Below are positions 9,013 through 17,432 of a stretch of DNA of 29,373 bases, in pieces (positions within the stretch are counted from its first letter, which is position 1; each line of letters opens with the position of its first letter). The stretch spans positions 1 to 29,373 of the forward strand of contig NRSV01000149.1 of the NCBI GenBank assembly GCA_002286855.1, in the 5' to 3' direction. The notes under the pieces are model-generated. The model made no database searches. It was not told the DNA's origin and was given only the letters and a program-made list of their open reading frames with translations. This DNA is from Bipolaris cookei. Lineage: Eukaryota; Ascomycota; Dothideomycetes; Pleosporales; Pleosporaceae. Both the position numbers and the translations under genes were made by a program.

Positions 9013-10160
9013 GCAATGACCTACAGATCCCAGATCTGGGCTGTGGGGAAAAAATGGTAAGGACAACCAAATACAACGCTAACCACGCTTGCAAATGTGC
9101 AAAATAAGTGCCTCAAGATTATAGGCGCGTACAAACGGACACCAACAGCAGCGATAGAAAGGGAAAGTGGCACGCCGCCAATCGACATATACATCAATAC
9201 GCTGGCCCGACAGAGGGTGATAAAGACTGCTAGCCACCAAGTCACCCAGGAGATCGGCAAGAAAATGGACAAAATATGGAACTCAATCACGGCAAGACAA
9301 GAAAGGAAGCAGCGGAGAGGTCGTCCTGCTCACCCACTGGTGAGACCAGGACTGCCTATGGCGACCTATCGCACAACCTGCCAGGGCATGATCGAAGAGA
9401 GACGACAGAACCATCTGCGTGAGCCTACCAGAGGCTGCCAGATACGGGCTCGTAGCGGGGCAGAGGAAATAGACCAGTTTTATACTGAGGAGTGGGAAAG
9501 AAGGTGGAAGGCAGAAAAAAGCAAGCCACATCGCACGGCACCCACCTGGACAGACCAATGGAACTGCCAGCCACTGCATTTGTATGACGACAAACCCAAG
9601 CATCTTGCCACAGTTAAAATGTTGCTACGAACAGGAGTCCTAGGACTCCGAGCGTGGCTAGCTAAGATTGGGGTCCCTGACATGGAACCTAACTGCACGT
9701 GTGGTCATAACAGGCAGACGCTTACCCATGTCCTGGCGTACTGCCCAGACACGAAGATGGTTAGGACCAACCTTCTTGCCCGCGCGGGCACAACACAAAT
9801 CCAGGAACTCCTTAAAGATAAGGATAAGGCAGCAATAGCTGGCCAGTGGCTCCTAGACACAGGCCTACTTGAGCACCTAAATGTGGCGATCGAGATTGCA
9901 AATACTGACATGACGTCGTGGAAGCCGTTCAACATGCTAAGCGTCTAACAGAGGCTTACCACACACACTCTGCTACCCCGAAGAGGGGCAGGGGCAGCAC
10001 AGTCAGCGACGGTCCAGAGAGAGAAGTGGAGGAGAACGGTAGTAGACAGTAATAGAGGTTTTTAAGCAAGGAAACCTGCTATGTTTGCTCTACTTTCATA
10101 AAAAAAAGTAAAAGTGTTCATAGACCCGTAAGGGTAACAGATAGCACTTTAATTTGATTT
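9013..10160 (+). mobile_element. 5'-truncated Tad-like LINE copy, plus strand
   Basis: It carries the post-RT part of the pol gene plus a 3' region homologous to the minus-strand copy at 7958-8735, including an A-rich segment at 10100-10112. The exact 3' end and target duplication were not resolved. Confidence 0.7.
9016..9948 (+). pseudogene. LINE (Tad-like) ORF2 C-terminal portion
   Basis: The frame starts YRSQIWAVG (the family's YG-x-x-x-W end of the RT domain) and is interrupted by TAA at 9058-9060. It then runs without stops to 9948. It contains NVQNKCLKIIGAYKRTP, ERESGTPPIDIYINTLARQR (the L-x-x-IQN-x-x-L-x-x-I-x-G-x-x-x-TP block that follows RT in LINEs), TEEWERRWKAEK, the cysteine cluster NCTCGHNRQTLTHVLAYCP, and the C-terminal helix LLDTGLLEHLNVAIEIAN. 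No RNase H domain is seen in this part. The catalytic YADD region was lost by 5' truncation, so the copy cannot move. Best preserved of the two copies of this family. Confidence 0.8.
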
Positions 10161-10516
10161 TGTCAGAATTAGATCCTTTAGTAGTATGACTACTATATGT
10201 AATTGAGTCGAAGTGGCAAGGTGGGTAGTTCTAACGTCTACTATTCGGCATATCCACTGTGTTAGTGTCTATCGACTATGCGTACGCGGCAACATGTATT
10301 GTGTGCACACGCGCAGCACTAGTCACTGCGTGACGCCATTCTCTTGCCCAGGCTCTGATCTTCCTTCTACCAACATGAATTGGACTCATTTATTCTCAAC
10401 GGACTTATTAACTTAATTGTAAAAATTTATTTACTTATTAAAATCTAGAAAATAAACTCAAAGAATCCATAGAGCTAATATTAATTATCATTTATACTTT
10501 TATAAGAAGAAGGCTT
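10161..10516. other. Unassigned AT-rich spacer
   Basis: No gene or terminal repeat is recognised. GAATTAGATCCTTTAGTAGT near 10166 is faintly like GAATTGATCCTTTGTCATAC at 24601, too short to interpret. Confidence 0.3.
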
Positions 10517-10971
10517 TGTTGGAGATATAAGCTACTCAGCTGATCTCCAATAGCATCCAAGTACTCGGGATACCACCCAGATACTGTCATCAATCCATTA
10601 CTAGAAGTCATTACGACACTATCAGTCGATAACTATCTATGACCTCAATGATTACGCAAGCTACGGTTAGATGAAGTCTTCGAGAATCTATTGCAGTCAA
10701 TATATATAGCTGTAGAATAGAAGAGTAAATAGAGGGTAAGAGGAGAGCAATTCAGAATATCTCATCAGGATCAATCCAACACATTCAATCTTAATCTACT
10801 TCTCTCCCCTAGCATCTTTCATTGTTCTCTACTAGAAGCTTCGATACTGCCTCTGAGTTTAGAGTAGAACAAGTAGTAACAGCTACCTCTGAGCCCCAAA
10901 GACAAGCAGCAACCTGTACTTTTGAGTCTGCTGTAGGACAAGCAGCCTCCTACCTTCCTTATATTTCAACA
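10517..10971 (+). mobile_element. Solo LTR, family B (LTR-B), 455 bp
   Basis: It starts TGTTGGAGATATAAGC, ends TATATTTCAACA, has TATATATAGC near 10700 and no internal domain. It equals the minus-strand LTR at 5277-5731 in length. Flanking pentamers differ (GGCTT and AAACC), so no target duplication is visible. It abuts the 5' region of the hAT gene; open frames crossing the boundary are fortuitous. Confidence 0.75.
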
Positions 10972-10989
10972 AAACCCTACAATCGGGCT

Positions 10990-13779
10990 CCACCACCCGC
11001 TCAACTCACAGTTGGTCACAATTTGGAGAAGCTGAAGATACTAAGAACGGACAGCCAGACGTTTTTGGCCTTAATTGTAGTCTACTACTACAGCACCCAA
11101 CACCAAAAGGTAAAGGCACAAATCACCTTACCATCCATCTCAAATCTCAATCGTGTCTACAAACTTCATCACCTATCTACGAGCAATCTCTCCCCTCTCC
11201 AACTCAGCCAATTCGAGCTTCTCCGAGACATCTATCTAGATTGGTCCCACCATACTCAACAGGGGTATTCGAAAGGGAGCTCGTTCGCGTGGTTATTGAT
11301 AACAACTGGTCTTTCCGAACAGTTGAGCGCCCATCATTCCAATACTTTATTAGGTTTCTTTGGCCAGATGCTGGGATAACTACCCGTTATAAATTCCAGA
11401 AGATGTTTCAACAACAATTTGATACAGCAGTTGCAGGACTTTTCCATGATCTAGGCCAGGGGACTAAAATATCGTTCGCGTTAGACGCTTGGTCTGCAAA
11501 TAACCATCTTAGCATTCTAGTAATCAAGGGTTACTATATCAACGATGACTGGCGATTCCAGGAAAGGCTGTTAGATTTTGTCCCTATCCGCGGACGTCAC
11601 ACTGGGTCTTCTATGGCTACTGAGGCACTTAAAGTTCTCTCCAATACCTCTACGCAAAAACGTCTACTAGCAACTACTTGTGATAATGCTAGTAATAACA
11701 CTACCCTTGTCCAGACTATCCACTCAAGCTTACAAGAGGAGGTTATTGATTGGAGTCCAAGTGAAAACACAATACCTTGTCTAGCCCATATCAACAATCT
11801 TGTCGTCCAGGATATTATTGAACATCTTAGACTTGCAGCTCCTCCCGAAAATGAGAATGTGGATAGTTTACAGGGGCGCCATGTGCAGGAGATCATAACG
11901 CAGATCTCAGTCCCAAACTCCCTTCGCAAGGTAGTATAGAAATTATCATAGTTCTTTATCACAGGCTGACTCTGCTCTAGCTACGTGCTATTTGTATTGC
12001 AATCGATGCATCGCCGCAGCGCTTTGAGCGATTCCTTGCTACTCAACAACAACTACCACCCAAGGAACGACTATCAGTTATTCGCGACGTCAAAACAAGG
12101 TGGAATTCAACATACAACATGTGTAAACGCGCACTTAAGCTTAAGCAATATATCGGTGAATGACTTAAACAGGAAACTGCCCTGAGAGGACCAATGCATC
12201 TAGGTAGTGCTTCTACTCCTGAGATCGGTTTCCGTGATCTTAAAAGATTACGACTTGGCGCAACAGAATGGAATCACCTTGAGATGGTTACTGAGATGCT
12301 GAGTCAATTCAAGACAGCGACAGATGTGTTGTAGATAAGCTACTCAGCTATTCCACGACAGAATCCGGATGCGCAGTCCACACCCGGACTCTGCGATCAA
12401 TCAAGTCTATAGTCGATCTATCAAGACTATAATCGATCAATAGACATCTATCTATGACGCTATAGATTACGCAAGCTACTACTAGATAGACTCTTCTAGA
12501 ATCTATTCTAGCTAATATATATAGTAGTAGGATAGCAAGTAGATAGAAGACAGAGCACTTCACACAAGATCAATTCACACTACCAACGATCAATCAATTA
12601 GTGTTTCTCCCCTAGCACATATCTTCTCTCTCTAGAATCTCTCAATCAAGCTGGCTCTGAGTCTACTACGGACAAGTAGAAGGCAGAGACCTCTACCTCT
12701 GAATCGATAGTAGAACAAGCAGCACCCTACACTTTGACAAGATGCTCTAAGTACTAACGCATCCCAAATTCAACACATCTGGCTTATGTATGACCGACTC
12801 TCTAACTTTCTAGAACAGATGAATGAAACCTTGGGCGAAGACAGCAAGAATCGTGATAGCACTAATTGGCCGAAAACTGTCAGAGCAGCTGCTAATATAA
12901 GCAGGCTGAAACTAAGCAAATATCACTCAAAAACCAATAAACAGCAAGAGTTCATATTCAACTGTGTGACAATTCTTGATCCAACCCAGAAGCTGATAGT
13001 CTAAGATTTATGTTTTATCACAGGCTTTTATCTCAGATTAGCGCTAATATAGCAGGTAGGATGATTCTTGGGAGCGTCAAGATAAGCACATCTACCACCA
13101 ACAGTTTCTTGATTACCTCAGCCGCTACGACAACCAAGAGCACCAAGACTACACTCCAGTGCCAAACACTCGGCAGCACCAGGGCAATGAGTGGTTTCGG
13201 AAGCCTCCTCTAGTCCAAACTCCAACTAGCAGCTTCTCAAGTTCAAGCCAAAATTCTTCTACCCAAGAAACTGAAGAAGACGAAAGCACAACCTATCAAG
13301 AGGGAGAGGCATATATTACTGCCTCTTGTGTAAGAAGAAATGAGGGCTTTGATTTACTTGAGTGGTGGAAAGCAAACCAGCAGATCTATCCTCGACTTGC
13401 TCAGGTTGCAAAAGATATCTTAGTAGTACCAATTGCTCAAACTGGAGTTGAGCGGGTGTTTAATACTGCTAAGGACGTTATTGGCGATAGAAGACACCAC
13501 CTTGCAGCTCAAGCTATTCGGCAAATCCTTATTCTTAAGCACTCCATTGCCCAGAAGCTAGATGAGTCTACTCTGGATCTTATTAGAGAGGATGATCTAC
13601 CACCAGCCGATGAGAACTATGATCTATTTGAGCTTGTAACGAATGTCGAGGAATCAGAAAGACAGAATATATAGGATTCTGAGATATCGCTAGTTGATGA
13701 TAGAGAAGATGATGAGCTACCTCTCCCACCACGAAAGCGTGTACGTCCATCACGCTACTGTGATAATTTGCTGTGATAA
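10990..13779 (+). pseudogene. hAT-family transposase gene split by a solo LTR
   Basis: The coding parts are: exon 1 to 11930, in the frame holding FERELVRVVIDNNWSFRTVE; a 50-nt intron 11931-11980 (GTAGTA, branch GCTGAC, CTAG); exon 2 from 11981 (KLRAICIAIDASPQRFERF, then RDVKTRWNSTYNMCKRALK), broken at 12326 by the LTR and resuming at 12745; a probable intron 12999-13059 (weak GTCTAA donor); and exon 3 to 13779. RNase H-like residues are visible: Asp in ALDAWSANNHLSILVIKGYY, Asp in TTCDNASNN. The C-terminal hAT dimerisation block is WWKANQQIYPRLAQVAKDIL, then ERVFNTAKDVIGDRR. In-frame TGA at 12161 and TAG at 13672 are present; after the TAG the frame continues through a basic PPRKRVRPSRY tail to TGA near 13777. 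The N-terminal BED finger was not found, and the 5' limit is uncertain. Confidence 0.8.
12322..12744 (+). mobile_element. Solo LTR-A (12327-12739) with AGATG target duplication inside the hAT exon
   Basis: AGATG at 12322-12326 and 12740-12744 flank a 413-bp LTR running TGTTGTAGATAAGC...TTTGACA. Removing the LTR and one AGATG restores the hAT reading frame (FKTATD then ALSTNASQIQ). The internal retrotransposon was presumably lost by LTR-LTR recombination. A 71-codon minus-strand frame within it is an LTR shadow present in both LTR-A copies. Confidence 0.9.
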
Positions 13780-14036
13780 ATATTCAATAGATCTAGTTGT
13801 CTCCTTTGACCATCCGTTATTAATAGCAAAATTAAGAGTAGTAATAACTAAGTGAAAGTCTGCCTATAAACTAAGAGTTATAAATAGTGCAGTTAGTTAT
13901 ATTATACATGGTTATATAGTCCGGCCTATATTGTAGTAGACCTAGCCCAACACAACCCTACCCTACCCTAGGTCTACCTCACCCTACCCTACCTTACCCT
14001 ACCCTACCCAACCCCACCCTACCCAAGGGCTGTGCA
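13780..14036 (+). repeat. hAT 3' terminal region with CCCTACC-type subterminal repeats
   Basis: From 13950 to 14030 the DNA is a degenerate array of CCCTA(C/A)CC. It is followed by CCCAAGGGCTG, whose reverse complement CAGCCCTTGGG fits the CA-x-x-G start common to hAT ends. I infer the element end at about 14035. The left end was not identified. Confidence 0.45.
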
Positions 14037-14039
14037 CTA

Positions 14040-14477
14040 CCTAGGAGTCTGCTTGTCCTACAGTAGACTCAGAGGTAGAGGGTCCTACTTGTCTTTGGGG
14101 CTCAGAGGTAGCTGTTACTACTTGTTCTACTATACACTCAGAGGCAGTATCGAAACTTCTAGTAGAGAACAATGAAAGATGCTAGGGGAGAGAAGTAGAT
14201 TAAGATTGAATGTGTTGGATTGATCCTGATGAGATATTCTGAATTGCTCTCCTCTTACCCTCTATTTACTCTTCTATTCTACAGCTATATATATTGACTG
14301 GAATAGATTCTCGAAGACTTCATCTAACCGTAGCTTGCGTAATCATTGAGGTCATAGATAGTTATCGACTGATAGTGTCGTAATGACTTCTAGTAATGGA
14401 TTGATGACAGTATCCGGGTGGTATCCCGAGTACTTGGATGTTATTGGAGATCAGCTGAGTAGCTTATATCTCTAACA
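14040..14477 (-). mobile_element. LTR-B copy, minus orientation, slightly truncated
   Basis: It is homologous to 5277-5731 along almost its full length and ends ...GCTTATATCTCTAACA at 14477. The outer end lacks roughly 15-20 bp. Confidence 0.7.
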
Positions 14478-14634
14478 TCTTTCATTGTCTTTTACTAGAA
14501 GCTTCAATATTGCCTCTGAGTCTATAGTAGAACAAGTAGTAACAGCTACCCCTGAGCCCCAAGGACAAGCAGCAACCTCTACCTTTGAGTCTACTGTAGA
14601 ACAAGTAGCCTCCTACCTTCCATATATTCCAACA
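14476..14634 (+). mobile_element. LTR-B 3' part, plus orientation, fused tail to head with the inverted copy
   Basis: CATCTTTCATTGTC... to ...CATATATTCCAACA matches the last ~150 bp of the LTR at 10517-10971. It begins within 2 bp of the inverted copy, sharing the bases CA at the joint. Confidence 0.7.
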
Positions 14635-15150
14635 GTATAGCGTACAGCTAAGGAGGACATGTGCAGGGTCTTGAGTCGCTCTATAGTTGCAGGAGCAAAC
14701 TTTAGACTCGACTTTTCCTCGTTTGAATAGAAAGCTTCTTAAGTAGCAGTGGCCTAGCTTAAGTTGAAAGAAGGCGCTAGAGACTTCTCTACTAGTAGTA
14801 AGGGGAACAGTAATCTGTTTTCTAATCTTCCACTTATACTTGGCAACGTAAGTAATTGAGTTTAGAACGATAGCTTTCCTTCTATACTGCTCTAGATAGC
14901 CAAGGCACTCTCGCTCGCCTAGCTGCTTTTTTCGTGTGCCTGTGATAGTGAGGCCAGTCCTACTAGAGCTAGGATCTAATTTTGTGGCCTCTTTTGCTAG
15001 GGTATCTGCTTGCTCGTTCCCTATAACGTCCTAGTGGCAAGGTACCTTTTGTTGTACCTGTAGGTACGGTAAATTGATGTGTGTATTGTTGTGTGTAATG
15101 CTCTCTACGACTATCTTTTGTACACGACCATTGCAGGAGCTTGTTACATG
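14635..15150 (-). pseudogene. LINE (I-like) RNase H and C-terminal fragment
   Basis: On the minus strand from about 15150: RVQKIVVESITHNNTHINLP, then QQKVPCH-stop-DVIGNEQADTLAKEATKLDP, the last RNase H motif (H-x-D-x-x-GNE-x-AD). It continues through LGERECLGYLEQYRRKAI, KLGHCYLRSFLFKRGKVESK, and a C-terminal cysteine/histidine cluster (CSCNYRATQDPAHVLLSC) at the LTR boundary. The stop after CH is a TAG where the paralogue at 26982 has CAG, as expected of a C-to-T change in CpA. The same family lies at 26970-27553 on the plus strand. RT is absent. Confidence 0.75.
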
Positions 15151-15162
15151 TGGAATATTAAC

Positions 15163-15222
15163 ATAGTATCAGATGTAATTCATGTCGATATATTCTGACA
15201 TAGTCTGTCATATTAGTTTACT
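15163..15222. repeat. Short repeat shared with 20195-20290
   Basis: TATTAACATA...TGTAAT-CATG-CGATATAT-CTG-CATAGT matches the sequence directly beside the small element at 19761-20194 over about 45 bp, differing mainly by transitions. Confidence 0.55.
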
Positions 15223-15387
15223 TCACAAGATTATTACCTGTTAGTCTATACCGAGGTTGACGGCGAAACGACTCGTTTGAACACCAAAACGGCCCTGCAA
15301 CTCAAGGCTTTAGAGCCACACACAATAGCTATTATCGCGGTCATTTGTAATAGAGGGATATAGAGAGGTGTTAAATAGTATATTGCG

Positions 15388-17253
15388 CTACAAATATTGC
15401 TTTGGAGTCTTGATTGCTCGGCCACGTTGTGACTGAATAGATGATGCGCCTGCAACAGCACCCTGAGCCTCTCCACCAGCTCTAGACCTCACGATAGCTC
15501 TCTTTTTCAAGCTAGCTTTTGCAGGAGCCTTGAGGCTGCGCTTATTATCCTTTTGGGAGGGTTTGAGAGCTTATTTGAGTCGTTAACGAGTCCTGCGAGC
15601 AGCTGCCCTGGAAGCCTGTTTAGTAGCTCGATCAGCTTTCTCCTTCTCCCTCAGTATCCTAGCCTCAACCTTTGCCTGACGCCTCGCTTGAACTGCCTCA
15701 GCCTTAGCCTGCCTTGCCTCCTCGCGCTGTCTATTTGCCTTGGCTTTTTGCTACTGTAACTGCTCCTCCTTGCGCTCCTTAAGCTGCTATCGATCACGTG
15801 CCTTCTTCACCTTCCTTGGAGACCAGAATACAGCTCCATCATGATACTCCTCAGGCTTCTCAAGTAGGAGAGACTTGCCTTGCTTTCTGCGCATCCTCTC
15901 ACTAAAGCCTCTCTTAGGCCCTTCTTCTCATGCTCAGCGAGCATTGCTCTAATAGAAAGATGATGAATAGTCTGATTGAGCTTCGCAATCTTCTTTTGGT
16001 CCCTACCGTTCACTGCGCGATCAACTAGCTGACTGATCTTCCTCCAATCAGAGGTGCCGAGGGTTGAGGACTCGCTATCGCTAGAGCTTCGGCTAGTATT
16101 GAACCTATTCAATATAACCTCAGGGTTGAACGGTGAAAGGCCTGTAGCCTCAAAGGCCTTGAGGATCGTCGTTTCCTTGAAGGTGGTCTGCCAGGTTCGG
16201 TAGAAGAGTGGAGAGAAGTCCCTCTTGCTCATTGAGGTGAAGCCCTGGCTCTTCTTTATGAAGGCTGCGACCTCGTTCGAGTACGCTGTAGCGAGAGGCT
16301 TGAACATGACGACGTCAAGCGGCTGCAGCGTATAGGTTGAGTGGGGAGGATGTACAGCGAGGAGAATCTTGTTCTATAACAGTAATCGATGAAAACTATT
16401 GTAAGGCGAGATCCATGGCCACCCACGATAAGCAATCGATAGGAGGATTGAGCTTTTGCCTTCGTATTGCGATCAAACACCTATTTGAACCACGTAAGGC
16501 CGATCTCGTTGTCTGTCCAGCCAGAGGGCGGTGAGAAGATTCGAACCTCATGAGTTTCAGGATTGAGAGTCTGTAACCAGGAGTCCTGTATCGACCCTGG
16601 CTTTGATTGATAGATGAGGGCAGGCTCAAGGTAAGATCCATCAGCGCATATACAAGCCAGCAATGTTATCTACTCTCTCAAGCCATCCTAGATGGTACTC
16701 CTCCAATTTCCATTCTCGTATGAGGCCTTGCTGAAGATCCTCTTTGATCGACTTACGACTCCATGCATGAAGCCCTTCTCATACATATTGTATATACAAC
16801 GCGCCTCGACGCGATACTGCTCAATCTTCTCGCGTAGGAGGTCAAATTAAAGGCCATATTTGCTCCCTGGATTAGCCTTATGGCGATTGTTGTCTATGCC
16901 CGTCGTCCATTTTGAGATGAGCTCGTCGGGATATCGCTGCACGAAGCGATCAACCCAATGTACTTTAAGCTCTCTCTTCACGATCTGTGAAGCGAAATTG
17001 CGTATGATAGCTCGTGTAGGTGGTAAGAATCGCCTTGTGATGCGTTCAATATATCGCAGGATCTCTATTTCTTGTTGTGGGTGGAGAGCTTACTGATTTT
17101 CGTAGTGGGTAGCGCGCGTGGTTGAAACAACTTGGTGTCTTCGTCTAAGCGTGGTATATCTGCATCCATACTTTTCTGCAGTTTTTCGATAACCAAACTC
17201 TCTCCAGGCTCTAGCAATTCAATTGCTGCAATCATAGCCTCAATTGAGCTCAT
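15388..17253 (-). pseudogene. Family C pogo-like DDE transposase, dead
   Basis: From ATG 17253 (MSSIEAMIAAIELLEPGES) fragments in several frames follow the family D protein: VHWVDRFVQRYPDELISKW, then CIYNMYEKGFMHGV, then CADGSYLEPALIYQSKPGSI, then SYRLLIVGGHGSRL, then MFKPLATAYSNEVAAF, then FEATGLSPFNPEVILNRF, then PEEYHDGAVFWSPRKVKKAR and a long Lys/Arg/Ala/Gln-rich tail ending RGRAIKTPKQYL at 15388. At the first catalytic position Asp is replaced by Tyr (YNMYEKGF) and at the second by Gly (LIVGGHG), so activity is lost twice over. Several TAG codons sit where Gln is expected. It lacks the CCHC knuckle of families A, B and E. Confidence 0.75.
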
Positions 17254-17303
17254 GGTGGTGGAGTTATCGCATATTGAAATCGTGGTATTAATTTGGTGGG
17301 CAA

Positions 17304-17337
17304 GTCGTTTCGCCTTCTGGGTCGTTTCGCCGTCAAC
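17304..17337 (+). repeat. Two tandem 17-bp boxes, family C terminal repeat
   Basis: GTCGTTTCGCC is repeated at exactly 17-bp spacing (17304 and 17321). Confidence 0.8.
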
Positions 17338-17432
17338 CTCTGTAACGAATACCGTGCCGGACGGGCCAATGCCCGGGACGGCTCAATGCCCGCTCCACCC
17401 CACCAACCACTACCAACACCACCAACCCAATC

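Larger units (their letters stand above)
15251..17342 (-). mobile_element. Pogo-like element, family C, about 2.1 kb
   Basis: TA dinucleotides lie at 15249-15250 and 17343-17344. The ends share GAGGTTGACGGCGAAACGAC as inverted repeats. The right (5') end has two 17-bp boxes, GTCGTTTCGCCTTCTGG (17304-17320) and GTCGTTTCGCCGTCAAC (17321-17337). The left end keeps one clear box (15256-15272). Confidence 0.8.

Noticed and set aside
5277..10971. Inversion of the whole 5.7-10.5 kb block between the two LTR-B copies
   Set aside because: Swapping flanks did not restore a convincing 5-bp duplication for either LTR (only an offset AACCT/AACCC near-match).
10822..11379. 185-codon open frame joining LTR-B to the hAT 5' region
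   Set aside because: It crosses the LTR boundary at 10971 and is in a different frame from the recognisable hAT protein; fortuitous.
13950..14030. CCCTACC-rich array as an interstitial telomere repeat
   Set aside because: The unit is irregular (CCCTACC, CCCAACC, CCTTACC), not the CCCTAA repeat of fungal telomeres, and it lies at the predicted hAT 3' end, where subterminal repeats are expected.
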